Shown: positions 23,101-34,665, counted from the first letter of the stretch. The stretch: 64,000 bases of DNA from Closterium sp. Naga37s-1 (GCA_947471745.1 CANJKZ010000010.1:9111501-9175500); one strand, 5' to 3'. Notes: generated by a model not told the origin, from the letters alone. Numbers and translations: made by a program.

Positions 23101-24857
23101 GGCCAGCTGGCGACCTCTAATTGGCCAGTGATCGCGCTGCGAACCATGGGGGCGAAGAGCCGCTGGCGCTTCAACCCATCGTACGCGAACCTCCCCTTGT
23201 CCGTCAACCACTCTTCGTTCACCCCCTCATTCAGACGCGGAAGGATCCGCATCACCTCCCCGCCGCGGCTATCCACGCGGATCGCGGCGCCGATCGCGTC
23301 TGACACGTCGACGGATTCCGTCCCCTTCAGTTCCCACGACCGCGCCGTGAACGCGAACGGCTTCGACGTGAGCGCGCCGACCGGGCACAGGTCGATCACG
23401 TTCCCGGAAAGTTCGCTCGTGAGCATGCGTTCCACGTAGGTTCCGATCTCCGAGTCGCGCCCGCGCCCGGTAATCCCGAGGTCCTCCACCCCCGCGACCT
23501 CCTTCGCGAATCGCACGCAGCGCGTGCAGTGGATGCAGCGCGTCATGACCGTTTTCACGAGCGGACCAAAGTTCTTATCCTCTACACTGCGCTTAAACCC
23601 GTAGAACCGACCCCGATCGCTCCCAAACTCCATGGACTGATCCTGCAAGTCGCACTCGCCGCCTTGATCGCAGATCGGGCAGTCGAGCGGGTGGTTGAGG
23701 AGGAGAAACTCCATGACTCCTTCGCGCGCCTTTTTAACGAGCGGCGTGGTGGTTTTGATTTTCATGCCCGGCATGGTGGGCATGGCGCAGGACGCGACGG
23801 GTTTGGGCGCCTTCTCGATCTCGACGAGACACATGCGGCAGTTGCCCGCGATGGACAGCCGCGGGTGGTAGCAGAAGCGCGGGATGTCGATTCCCGCCGC
23901 GTCGCACGCCTGGCGCGATGGGGGGAAGCGGGACGTAGGACGGGTGGGGAGAATGGGTGGGGATGGTCGGGAAGCGGGAAATGGAGGGGGAGAAACACCG
24001 GGGGAAAGGGAGGAATCTGATGAGCATCCGTGGGTGGTAGCAGCAGATGCGCGGGAAGTCGATGGCGGCTGCATCCCCAGCCTGTAGGGACGGCGGCTCG
24101 AGGACAAGTTCAGGTTCTTTAATATGGGGAAATGCTTGAAATTGAATCGGAAAAAAACAAACAAAAAAAAAGGCTTGAATGTGATGCATAGATTTAACTA
24201 TCCCGGGGCACCAGCGGCGGATGAACGCCGATCCAGCCGTAGGGGAGCCATGATGGGAAGAGCGAGGGAGATACATTTGACAAAAAGCATGTCACTTCCA
24301 GGCCTTTACCTCACTACCTTCCTCGCAAGCAACGCTCACCTACAGAACGGTCGAGCTTTTTGAAATGTGCAACCCCTTCCCATCCACGAACACTTCGATG
24401 TGATGCGGCGGGGGAGCGAGAGAGCGAAGGAACGAGGGAGAGAAGGAGCGAGAGCGAGGAAGCGGAGGTATATGCGACTCGAAGGAATCTATTATTAACC
24501 CCCAAGTCTGACCTGCAGGACCGTCGAACCCTTGGGAACGTGCAGGCCCTTGCCATCGACGAACACTTCGATGTGATCCGGCGGGGGAGGCGGCGGAGCG
24601 ACGGGTTCCGCCGGCTGCGCAGCGGCCGCGGGGGCGCCCGCGGAAGCGGTGGGGGAAGGCGCGGGTTTCAGCAGGGACGCGCCGGAGGTGATCGTGCGGA
24701 GGAGAGAAAGCGGAGCGGCGGGGGAGTCATTAGCGGAAAGGCGGAGGGCTGGCGCGGAGTGGGCGGTGGACGTGGTGGATCGGGGGGAGTGAGTGAAGGA
24801 GCGGGAGAGGATCTGCGACGCACGGCGCGCTGACGATGCCTTGGCGACGCGATACAT
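17192..24857 (-). CDS. NDUFS1: NADH-ubiquinone oxidoreductase 75-kDa subunit, mitochondrial
   Basis: The large iron-sulfur subunit of complex I, which passes electrons from NADH along the matrix arm. Exons: 24857-24513, 23909-22557, 22153-22041, 20349-20196, 19743-19576, 19048-18935, 17293-17192. These total 2,349 bp, 782 residues, against about 730-750 in plants and animals. Residues 1-40 form a basic, Ser/Ala-rich mitochondrial presequence. The [2Fe-2S] ligands C128, C139, C142, C156 keep CX10CX2CX13C. One [4Fe-4S] set is H188, C192, C195, C201; the other is C240, C243, C246, C290. The conserved blocks [23 protein letters not shown] and the C-terminal [11 protein letters not shown] are all present. 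Introns are bloated with minisatellites and copied exon edges. Splice calls follow GT-AG and phase, but small errors at the divergent exon 3/4 joint are possible. Confidence 0.93.
17384..17456 (-). repeat. Copy of NDUFS1 last-exon 5' part (pseudo-exon)
   Basis: Encodes [20 protein letters not shown], a near copy of exon 7, within intron 6. Its acceptor AG is lost (ATG in place of AG), so it should not splice. Confidence 0.85.
17676..18421. repeat. 26-bp minisatellite in NDUFS1 intron 6
   Basis: About 28 copies of a 26-bp unit containing CTTTGAGTTTTGGCCCAGCA with a variable C/G (ACGACTCC or ACGAGTCC). One unit near 17761-17770 is shortened. All frames stay open, producing long artefactual ORFs. 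Confidence 0.97.
18519..18808. repeat. 21-bp minisatellite in NDUFS1 intron 6
   Basis: About 14 copies of AGAGCAGCAGTGTCTAACAC/GG-type units of 21 bp, with one short unit near 18731. It lies between the 26-bp array and exon 6. Confidence 0.95.
19134..19517 (-). repeat. Copied exon 5 end and exon 6 start in NDUFS1 intron 5
   Basis: 19452-19517 and 19251-19300 repeat the end of exon 5 ([11 protein letters not shown]) with its donor region. 19134-19195 repeats the start of exon 6 with its acceptor. Between them 19366-19425 holds about four copies of the 14-bp unit TTCGCCTCACTGG(N). Confidence 0.85.
20052..20158 (-). repeat. Copy of NDUFS1 exon 4 end
   Basis: Encodes [20 protein letters not shown] and retains the GTGAGA donor. 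A CTCAG precedes it, but the frame entered from exon 3 would hit TGA, so it is a pseudo-exon or an alternative form at most. Confidence 0.85.
20498..20519. repeat. Palindrome CTTTTGAGAATTCTCAAAAG type
   Basis: A perfect 22-bp inverted repeat (arms ACTTTTGAGAA/TTCTCAAAAGT). It lies between direct repeats CACCACCTG at 20479-20487 and 20521-20529, inside an exon 4 edge copy. Confidence 0.95.
20703..20730. repeat. Palindrome, AAGACGTCT core
   Basis: A 28-bp inverted repeat with one mismatched pair (arms AAGTGTTTTAAGAC/GTCTCAAAACACTT). Same family as 39717-39736. Confidence 0.92.
20920..21525. repeat. 15-bp minisatellite in NDUFS1 intron 3
   Basis: About 39 copies of GGGTAGA(G/A)GGAG(A/T)GT. On the gene strand it is pyrimidine-rich, so it may act as an extended polypyrimidine tract. 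All frames are open, giving several artefactual ORFs. Confidence 0.97.
21676..21929 (-). repeat. Two copies of NDUFS1 exon 3 with donor
   Basis: 21676-21735 and 21848-21925 repeat the 3' part of exon 3 ([15 protein letters not shown] and the following GTGAGTAACC donor). The second breaks off just before a palindrome. Confidence 0.85.
21940..21955. repeat. Palindrome TTTGAGACGTCTCAAA
   Basis: A perfect 16-bp inverted repeat shortly after the truncation point of an exon 3 copy. GCACG occurs on both sides (about 21920 and 21956). Confidence 0.9.
22351..22369. repeat. Imperfect palindrome GTTTGAGA-AG-TCTCTAAAC
   Basis: A degenerate member of the same family in NDUFS1 intron 2. Confidence 0.6.
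24018..24415 (-). repeat. Copied exon 2 start and exon 1 end inside NDUFS1 intron 1
   Basis: 24018-24083 repeats the start of exon 2 ([18 protein letters not shown]) after an intact CTACAG acceptor. 24340-24415 repeats the end of exon 1 ([14 protein letters not shown]...STVL) before an intact GTGAGC donor, but with an in-frame TAG at the edge. The pair sits as a second exon1-end/exon2-start set within intron 1. Confidence 0.88.
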
Positions 24858-25381
24858 GGTTACAGGCGTTCGGAGTCCACACGGAATGGAATTTTATGGT
24901 TGATCGCCGCGTGGGTGGTAAAAACCGTTTGGAAGAAGCGGAAAGGAGGAGAAGACACGCTGACTAGAGAGAGCGGCGCGTCGGGAAGGCAGCGCAAAAA
25001 CAGCAACCCGTAGACGCCCGAACGCCCTAACACGGCTGCAGGAAACGCAGCGGAGCTGGCGGGAATGAGTTAACTACTACGATCAAGCAACCCTAAACGT
25101 GTGGCGGAGAGGGGGAAGCGGAAAGGGCGCAGACGCGCAGAGGGGAAAATTGCGGGCCGCCTGACTCCTTGAGAACTCGAACCTTGCGCGGAGTTCCCAA
25201 TAGCGAAAAAAACATAAACTGTACTCAGATATAGTTTTATATTTGGTCAGGATTGCCTAAGTGCTACCTGGAGAGATAAATAGTAATTCACAAAAGGCAC
25301 ATAGCAAATAATTAAACTGTACCACTACTATCCCAAACCATTCTCTTTGGAGACAAACATGGTAAACTACCATCCCTCATC
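24858..25381. other. Short intergenic gap, presumed NDUFS1 promoter
   Basis: 524 bp between the NDUFS1 start and the stop of the upstream minus-strand gene. It must hold the NDUFS1 promoter and the neighbour's 3' end. No clear TATA motif was assigned. Confidence 0.4.
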
Positions 25382-28300
25382 TCAAAGCGACAGCTCATCA
25401 TCGTCGTCTTGTGAAGCCTTCATCTGTGCTCTTCCTAGTGATGTCATTCCTCCCACTCTCGTCTTTCTTGCCCGGCCAACACGACTCGCTCCTCCGAGCC
25501 CCACACCCTGGGTTGCCCCCAAGCTCGTACCACTACCCACATTAGCCCGCCTTTTACCCAAAAACGCATTCTTAGTAGCCCGAATGGTCGTCATCCCTTC
25601 TCCTGTGCCATCCTCATCACCACCCTCCCCTCCCATCCCCCCACGACCACCAACTCCCCCAGCGGCTGATTCCGATCCTTCCAATCCTGATGCGTCTAAT
25701 CCAAATGCACTCGTCTTCCCTCCCGCTCCTCTCGCATTCACCCTACCAGCATTTCCTGTCACACCACTCGCACCACTCAACCTCCCACTGAGTCTCCCAC
25801 TCAGCCGCCCGGCCTTCCCTGCCCCTGCCCCTCCAAAAGCACCAGCAGCACCAAGCCCAGAAGCTGCAGCAGGCGAATCAGACTCATCCACATCAGAAGC
25901 ATCAGAGGAATCTGAGGCATCACCACCGCTGGCTCCAGTTGCAACATCACCAAGCGCAGCAGCAGCTTCTGAATCATCCTCCTCCTCACCCATGCCACCC
26001 CTGCCAACAGCACCAGAACCACCACCAGCAGCACCCCGGACAAACCGGCCCTTGTTGAAACCTTCTGCTGTCCCCACTGCAACATCCGCATCTGCGTCTG
26101 CGTCATCACCAGCATCAGCATCAGCATCAGCAGTGCCAGCAGCAGCAGCAGCAGACGATGACCCGTAGTCATCATCCACCCCACCCTCCCCTCCGTTGCT
26201 GCTGCTACTGCCGAACCTGCTCCTGGAAAAGCCTCCCCCAGTCACACCCTCCTCCTCAGTGCTCCTCAGGGCATCTTCCACTGCCGACTGAGCCGTGCTC
26301 TTCCCCGCCTCAAACCCCTCCACCTCCTCCCCCTCCCCTGCCCCATCCCCTGCCGCCTTTCCGGGCGCTTTACTGCTCCCACCCCCACCAAACATGCGAG
26401 AGACAAAACCAAACAGACCGCCACCAACAGAGGAAGACGAAGAGGAGGAGCTGTCTCCTCCTTCGCCCTTCCCTGTCTTGGATCCTACCACGGCCTTTCC
26501 GGACCCCACTCCTCCATCCTCATCCACCTCCTCTCCCAACCCCTCACTCTCTGTACCGCCCATACTTTCCATGCCATTCCCACCGTCCATGCCTAAAGCA
26601 TCCCCTGCTGAGGCGTCTCCTGCTGCCTTAGCCCCTGTGCCCTCCCCCTCCTCCTCCCCATACGGATCTGCTGTTGCCACACCGCCTCGCCTGCTGAAGC
26701 TGCTGCTGGCGGTGCCAAAGCTGCTGCTTCCGGCTCTGCTTCTCGCCCCAAACATCCCACTCGCTCCACTGCTGCTGCTGCTGCCGGTGCCGCTGATGGC
26801 AGCGCCGGAATCAGCTGCTACGCCTTCGCTGTAATCATCTGTGGCAGCAGCAGCACCAGCAGCAACACGACCAGCAACACCACCAGCAACACCAACGCCA
26901 CCAGCGCCAGCAGCACCAGCAGCGCCAGCAGAGTAATCCTCGTCTCCATCCAAACCCAGACCTTGCTGCTGCTGCCCTGCTCTCCCTCCAAACATCCCTC
27001 CTGCTCCAGCTCCTCCTACCTGCCCCCTCTGCGTCTGCGTCTGCTGCTGCTGCCAGAGGCTCCCAGACCTACCTCCCAAACGGCCAGCCACACCACTACC
27101 CACACCACCAGCCATACTACCACCCATTCCACTAGCCATCCTCCCACCCATCACCCCGCCCCCCCCAGCAACACCTGTGCCTGCCATCCCTCCCTCCTCA
27201 TCTGCCCCACCCATCTCATCTTCCCCACCCAGCCCCACTGCGCCCATTCCCGTCGCACCCATTCCCCCAGTGCCGATTCCCCCACCACCCATTCTCCCAG
27301 CCGCTGCTGCCCCTGCAGCACCACGGAATGACCCTCTGGTTGCTGCTGCTGCTCCTGCTGCCCCTGCAGTTCCCCTTGCCACTCCCCCCAATCCACCTCC
27401 ACCGCTCTGTCCATAGTCCTCATCTGTTTCAGCCCCTCCCACCATCCCAGCACCCATACCTGCACCGAAACCGGAGCCAGCACCAACAGACGCACTCCCT
27501 CCCATCCTTCCCACTCCCCCCATGCTCCCCATGCCCCCCATTCCGCCAAACCCAGCGCTCGTGGCCCCTAACCTGCTCCTCCCCCTTGCAGGGAGCCCCC
27601 CTGCGCCCATTCCGCCCGTGTTACCCATAGTGCTACCTGCACCACGGCCAGCAGCAGCGCCTGCACCCATACCCATGTCATCCTCCCCGTCTACATCCGC
27701 CCCTTGCCCCAACCCCCCTCCAAACCCACCTCCCATACCTCCCCTCCCTCCCCTGGCACCTCCCTGAGCTCCCCCTGCAAAGCCACCAGCACTGCTCCGC
27801 CCTCTTCCCCCAAACGCAGCCGCACCTCCCCCCATGCCTCCCCCAAACGCCCTGCCCCCCCCTGCTGCTCCCCCTGCTACTCCCCCCGCTGCTCCCCCTG
27901 CTGCTCCGATATAAGCATCCTCATCATTGTCATTCACCCCAGTCATCCCACCCGCTCCTCTCCCCCCCCCAGCTCCCGCTCCCATCCTGCCCATCCCTCC
28001 CACGCCCCCATTGCCTCCTAGTCTGTTGCTCCCCGCATCTGCCCCTCCCCACCCCATCCCCCGCGGCTGCTGCTGCTGCTGCTGCTGCGCCGCTCCCCCC
28101 CCCCATCCTCCCCTTCCGCCGCCCCTGCCCCCGCTTTGCCACGTGTCCTCCGCGGCACTGCCAGCGCTGGCCCCTCGCGCCCACGTGTTGCTGGAAAGGA
28201 GGATTCAACAAGGAGAAGAAAAATAGAGTCTGCATGTCAGAGACACAGCCATTCGTATCAAAAACCTACAGAAGCTCATAGGCTATTCTTGCCTGAGCGT

Positions 28301-31300
28301 GCATTTTCGTCATTCCTTTTCCTTCTCTTTGCCTTCTCTGCCGATAGGCTTCGGTTGTAACGCACTCCACATGACGGACCGAACTATTACATCCCAAAGT
28401 AATTCAAACCATCAGCACTCAACATCCCAAGCCTCACAGTAGCAAAAACGCCGTTTCCCCCACCATTCACCCATTCACACTCACCCAATCACTCATTCAC
28501 ACTCACCCATTCACTCATTCACACTCACCCATTCACTCATTCACACTCACCCAATCACTCATTCACACTCACCCATTCACTCATTCACACTCACCCATTC
28601 AATAATTCACACTCACCCATTCACTCATTCACACTCACCCATTCACTCATTCACACTCACCCATTCACTCATTCACAGTCACCCATTCACTCATTCACAG
28701 TCACCCATTCACTCATTCACACGCAACCATTCACTCAGTCACACTCACCCATTCACTCATTCACACTCACCCATTCACTCATTCACAATTCACACTCACC
28801 CATTCACTCAGTCACACTCACCCAATCACTCATTCACACTCACCCATTCACTCAGTCACACTCACCCATTCACTCAGTCACACTCACCCATTCACTCATT
28901 CACACTCACCCATTCACTCATTCACACTCACCCATTCACCCATTCACTCACACTCACCCATTCACTCATTCACACTCACCCATTCACCCATTCACACTCA
29001 CCCATTCACTCATTCACACTCACCCATTCACCCATTCACACTCACCCATTCACCCATTCACACTCACCCATTCACTCAGTCACACTCACCCATTCACTCA
29101 TTCACACTCACCCATTCACTCAGTCACACTCACCCATTCACTCAGTCACACTCACCCATTCACTCATTCACACTCAACCATTCACCCATTCACACTCACC
29201 CATTCACCCATTCACACTCACCCATTCACTCAGTCACACTCACCCATTCACTCATTCACACTCACCCATTCACCCATTCACACTCACCCATTCACTCAGT
29301 CACACTCACCCATTCACTCATTCACACTCACCCATTCACCCATTCACACTCACCCATTCACTCAGTCACACTCACCCATTCACTCAGTCACACTCACCCA
29401 TTCACTCAGTCACACTCACCCATTCACTCAGTCACACTCACCCATTCACTCAGTCACACTCACCCATTCACTCATTCACACTCACCCATTCACTCAGTCA
29501 CACTCACCCATTCACTCAGTCACACTCACCCATTCACTCAGTCACACTCACCCATTCACTCATTCACACTCACCCATTCACCCATTCACACTCACCCATT
29601 CACTCAGTCACACTCACCCATTCACTCATTCACACTCACCCATTCACCATTCACACTCACCCATTCACTCACTCACACTCACCCATTCACTCAGTCACAC
29701 TCACCCATTCACTCAGTCACACTCACCCATTCACTCAGTCACACTCACCCATTCACTCAGTCACACTCACCCATTCACTCATTCACACTCACCCATTCAC
29801 TCATTCACACTCACCCATTCACTCAGTCACACTCACCCATTCACTCAGTCACACTCACCCATTCACTCAGTCACACTCACCCATTCACTCAGTCACACTC
29901 ACCCATTCACTCAGTCACACTCACCCATTCACTCAGTCACACTCACCCATTCACTCATTCACACTCACCCATTCACCCATTCACACTCACCCATTCACTC
30001 ATTCACACTCACCCATTCACCCATTCACACTCACCCATTCACCCATTCACACTCACCCATTCACTCAGTCACACTCACCCATTCACTCATTCACACTCAC
30101 CCATTCACTCAGTCACACTCACCCATTCACTCAGTCACACTCACCCATTCACTCATTCACACTCAACCATTCACCCATTCACACTCACCCATTCACCCAT
30201 TCACACTCACCCATTCACTCAGTCACACTCACCCATTCACTCATTCACACTCACCCATTCACCCATTCACACTCACCCATTCACTCAGTCACACTCACCC
30301 ATTCACTCATTCACACTCACCCATTCACCCATTCACACTCACCCATTCACTCAGTCACACTCACCCATTCACTCAGTCACACTCACCCATTCACTCAGTC
30401 ACACTCACCCATTCACTCAGTCACACTCACCCATTCACTCAGTCACACTCACCCATTCACTCATTCACACTCACCCATTCACTCAGTCACACTCACCCAT
30501 TCACTCAGTCACACTCACCCATTCACTCAGTCACACTCACCCATTCACTCATTCACACTCACCCATTCACCCATTCACACTCACCCATTCACTCAGTCAC
30601 ACTCACCCATTCACTCATTCACACTCACCCATTCACCATTCACACTCACCCATTCACTCACTCACACTCACCCATTCACTCAGTCACACTCACCCATTCA
30701 CTCAGTCACACTCACCCATTCACTCAGTCACACTCACCCATTCACTCAGTCACACTCACCCATTCACTCATTCACACTCACCCATTCACTCATTCACACT
30801 CACCCATTCACTCAGTCACACTCACCCATTCACTCAGTCACACTCACCCATTCACTCAGTCACACTCACCCATTCACTCAGTCACACTCACCCATTCACT
30901 CAGTCACACTCACCCATTCACTCAGTCACACTCACCCATTCACTCATTCACACTCACCCATTCACTCATTCACACTCACCCATTCACTCAGTCACACTCA
31001 CCCATTCACTCAGTCACACTCACCCATTCACTCAGTCACACTCACCCATTCACTCGGTCACACTCACCAATTCACTCAGTCACACTCACCCATTCACTCA
31101 GTCACACTCACCCATTCACTCAGTCACACTCACCCATTCACTCAGTCACACTCACCCATTCACTCAGTCACACTCACCCATTCACTCAGTCACACTCACC
31201 CATTCACTCGGTCACTCACCCATTCACTCAGTCACACTCACCCATTCACTCAGTCACACTCACCCATTCACTCAGTCACACTCACACATTCACTCATTCA

Positions 31301-32987
31301 CACTCACCCATTCACTCATTCACACTCACCCACTTGTAGTCCTTCCGCCGTCGCCATAATCATCCACGTCAGCACCCCTCTGTCTTGCTCTTCCGCCGTA
31401 CGCCCCTCGTCCGCCCACCTGCCGTTGCTGCCGCGCGCCCACGCCTCCGCCTCCCCCCATCTCCGCCTCCGCGTCATCGTCTCCCCGGCCAAACCCGCGT
31501 CCTCCCCGCCCCCCTCGCCCGCCCCCCAGGTCATCCCAAGCCTGGTCCAGCGGGTCACCTCCCCCCTTGTCAAACCCGCGCCCACCGCGCCCTCCGCGCT
31601 CCCCGCGGCTTCCCCCCATGCGATCCGCGCCCTGTCTGTACGACGCGGAGGTATCTGCGTCCCCGTCGTAGCCCCCCACTCCCCGGGCCCGCTTCTTCGA
31701 ATATCCTGAACTACCCGAACTGCCATATCTGCTGCTGCTGCCCCTGTCATCGTCCTCGTCCTCCTCCTCTTCCTCTGCTGCCTTGCTCCGTCGGCTCTTC
31801 TTCTTCCGTCCCCATTTTCCCAGGGGACCGAACGACCTCTCGTCGTCTTCCCAGTCCGATTCGCCGCTTTTGCTGCCGCTCTTTTTACCGTATTTGCGTG
31901 ATTTGCGCTTGGTGGTTTTCTTCGTCGTCTTTCCCCTCGTCTTGGTCTTTTTCCCGATCTTCTTCTTGCTCCTCTTCGCTTTCTTCCCCTTCCTCCCCTT
32001 CTTTCTGCTGCTCCTGGTATCCTCCTCGTCCACGTCATCCTCCTCCTCATCCACGTCATCCTCATCATCACCACGACCGCCTTTCCGCGTCGAAGCGACT
32101 CCGCCTCGTCCGCTCTTACCATACCCTGTCGTCCCTTTACCATATCCCACCGCGCCTTTCGCATAACCAGAAGCAGTGCTTTTAGAATACCCTTCGAGCT
32201 CCATACCCCTCCCGGTCTCCCGGTCTCCTGGCCTCGCTCTGCCTTTCTCTTTCGGATACAACGCCCCCCCATCGTCATCATCGTCTCCCATACCCAGATC
32301 ACCCATCGCGCCGCCGCCAAACCTTCCCGCGGTTTTCGCGCTGCTCGAGAACGTGTCCACGTCATCATCCATCGTATCCGCGCCGCCGCCACCCCACGAG
32401 TTCCCGCTGCTTCCCCTGCCTGCGACCCCCTTCTTCCAGCTCGACGAAGCGCCAAGTCCGCCCCCAAACCCGCCGCCGATTGCGGAGCTACTCTTGCTCG
32501 GCCAGCTAGAGCCCGTGGTGGTTCCTAAGTCATCCTCATCCTCCGACATTTCGTCCCACGACGTTTTCTTTCCAACGTTTTCCGTCAAGCCGGTAGACCC
32601 GAACGATCCTGAAACCCCCGTTCCGGTGGCCGTCAGTTTTGACGACTTGCTGCCGGTCGGCCACGTGGAACCTGCCGCGTTGGTTGTTGTGCCGTAACCG
32701 TCATCGTCGCCAGTTCCGTAATCGCCGTCTAACGAGCCTAGCGACGCGCTGGAGCGCGGCGCGGGGGCCTCGACGCGGAAATTACGGAAGCCGATGAAAA
32801 GGAGAGCGGCGACGAAGATCGCGGAGAGCAGGAGGATCGTCGAGGTGGTGGAAAGGCGGAGGAACGAAGGGCGGCGAGAGGGGGAGCTCGGGGAAACTGG
32901 CTCTTCGCCGGGGTTGTCCCACTGGAACCCGTCAGCTTTGGCGTTGCGTCGCCCGCGAGCGGCGCTGGCCGGAGCAGTGGACGCCAT
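25382..32987 (-). CDS. Giant low-complexity single-pass membrane protein
   Basis: Exons 32987-31330 and 28190-25382 give 4,467 bp, 1,488 residues. The donor is GG|GTGAGTGTG, the acceptor TTTCCAG|C, and phase matches (GG + C = Gly). The N-terminus is a short basic region followed by one hydrophobic span at residues 50-67 (STILLLSAIFVAALLFIGF), like a type II signal anchor. Next come an Asp/Gly/Ser/Tyr-rich region, a very basic Lys/Arg block (about residues 325-370, KKAKRSKKKIGKKTK), more Gly/Arg/Asp, and then a long Gly/Met/Ala/Ser region in exon 2 that ends DDDDELSL. No enzyme domain was recognised. A structural, mineral- or wall-associated role is conceivable but only a guess. Uninterrupted frames of 1.7 and 2.8 kb that join in phase support a real gene. 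Confidence 0.7.
28461..31331. repeat. 22-bp minisatellite filling the intron and repeating a 5' splice site
   Basis: About 130 copies of a 22-bp unit (plus strand CATTCACTCA(T/G)TCACACTCA + CC). On the gene strand every unit contains GGTGAGTGTG, identical to the real donor at 31330/31329. The array runs up to the exon edge. Variants include CATTCACCCATT units and a few one- or two-base shorter units. Confidence 0.97.
29041..30950. repeat. 989-bp higher-order duplication inside the 22-bp array
   Basis: Marker variants recur with the same order and spacing. CTCAACCATT at 29173 and 30162, and the shortened unit TTCACCATTCAC at 29643 and 30632, are both 989 bp apart, with matching variant units between them. 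Confidence 0.9.
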
Positions 32988-33899
32988 TGGTTGGGAATCA
33001 CGTTATCATGTCAAGAAACCGAGCAATGCAGGCATCTACGATCGAAAGCAGCTGGATTTCTTCAAGCAGTTTAACAATCGGCGGCTGCCTTTACACGTGG
33101 AACTGGTCTGGCGAGGCGACCAGTCGAAGCGCTCTGACCAGACAAGAGGAACAACACGAGTAGAAGCGAGAAATGTAGTCCCTAGGATGCCTGAACTCAA
33201 GTGAAGACGTTTGAAAATCGGTAAAATCAAGGAGCCGACGAGTGGAGCGGTGGGTGGGTGGGAGCGAGAGGATGATGATGATTCCGAGGGTGGCGGGCGA
33301 GCGGATTTGCAGCCAGCGGCGCAGATGAGGCGCAGGCGGCAAGAAATGATGCGGCAATTGGAAATCAGGCGGAAAGGAAATCCCAAGGTGGTCGGGTTTG
33401 TAGCGTGCGCTGGGTGGTAGGTGGGCGATGTAGGTCCGCGCGTGTGTGATGGGACTGGCTCCCTGGTTGGTGGGGCGCAAATGGTCGGCGAGCGGGTCTG
33501 CTCCGGTGGGAAAGGTTGCGGAACTTGGGCGTCATTCAACCCCATTCCCCTCACACCCCACCCCATCCCACACTTCGCGACACCCAATGATTCCCCCAGG
33601 TGCTGGCCACGGAAGGTGGCCAATGAGAGCACGCAAAGGTGGTATTCCTTGTATAAGCTGATCCGTGATCACATAGATACTTTTTTCATTGAAGTTGAAT
33701 TTCTTAAATTACAAATCACAGTTACGGTCTTGCAAATTGAGAACTCCCTGTTTATTTTCCGCCTTAGCATTGGCTTACTTTTCGTCAATCTGCTCCATTT
33801 TCTTGCTTACGCCGCCGCGCATTACTTCTGTCCGTAGGCCCGTCAGTATCAGATCCTCGCCAAGTCCGCATCGCGAAGCCGTTCAGAGCCGCCGCAGCC
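32988..33899. other. Divergent intergenic region (possible bidirectional promoter)
   Basis: 912 bp between the start codons of the minus-strand membrane protein and plus-strand QCR8. It should hold both promoters. I assign no specific element. Confidence 0.4.
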
Positions 33900-34665
33900 A
33901 TGGGGAGGGTTCCCGTGCGTCTCAAGGAGGTGACGTACGCGCTGTCGCCGTTCGAGCAGAAGATCATGCCGGGGCTGTGGAAGGACATGGGCAAGGAGTG
34001 GGTCAAGAAGATCAAGAACAACTGGCTCGACGCCGCCACCTGCGTTGGACCCATCGCAGGGACCTACTGGTACGCGATATTAGATCGCACTTTAGTTGAA
34101 TAGAAGCCACCGCCAGAACGACTTTCGAGTGCGAGTTCGTCGATGCGATCGCCACCACCTTCGGTTCCTTTCCTACCAGCGGCCGTGCTTCTACTTATGC
34201 TCCTCGCGACCAGAAGTTGCTTCGCTTGTTCCTTCCGCTTATTCCTTTCCGATGTCGCTCTCTCCTCCGTTCCACGATTCGAGCCCTTTCGGGGTCCTTG
34301 TCGTTTCTCTAGATCCCCAACGCCTTTCGCTTCCGTCGTCCCGGCTCTATGAACCCTTGACCCCGCTTCCATCTTTCTCTTGCTCCTGTGTTCGTTTGAC
34401 CCAACCCCCACTTTCGCAATCCTTTCGTTGCAATGCCAACGCGCCCTTGAACGCCCAGGTCTTCCTTTTTATCTACCTCCAACCCTCGTCTCTGCTCTCA
34501 CACCTGTCCATAGTATCTCACATCTAGTTCATTGTATATCATTCTCACCCCTAATGTACGTAACGCACCCCCATTCCATACTACCTCACTCGTCACTCGC
34601 TGCTGCGTGCATGCAGGTACGTGCAGTGGTACAACGAGCAGGAGAAGCAGCACCACCGGTGTTGA
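33900..34665 (+). CDS. QCR8: Cytochrome b-c1 complex subunit 8 (QCR8, ubiquinone-binding)
   Basis: A small membrane subunit of mitochondrial complex III that stabilises cytochrome b. Exons 33900-34069 and 34617-34665 give 219 bp, 72 residues, the same length as land-plant QCR8. The sequence begins MGRVPVRLKEVTYALSPFEQ and keeps the plant signature KIM-GLWKD and the single membrane span (VGPIAGTYWYVQWY). It ends EKQHHRC with TGA directly after. The intron begins GTACGC and ends ATGCAG. No cleavable presequence is present, as usual for this subunit. It is divergent from the membrane-protein gene and convergent with EIPR1. Confidence 0.93.

Noticed and set aside
25347-28360. Plus-strand Pro/Ser-rich frames opposite the membrane-protein gene
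   Set aside because: They are antisense shadows of a Gly/Ala-rich coding region; splice phase supports the minus strand.
28461-31331. CRISPR-like appearance of a long regular array
   Set aside because: The units are contiguous with no unique spacers, and the setting is a eukaryotic intron.
17192-34665. NDUFS1 and QCR8 proximity as a respiratory gene cluster
   Set aside because: They are on opposite strands and separated by an unrelated gene; two nuclear respiratory genes within 10 kb can be chance.
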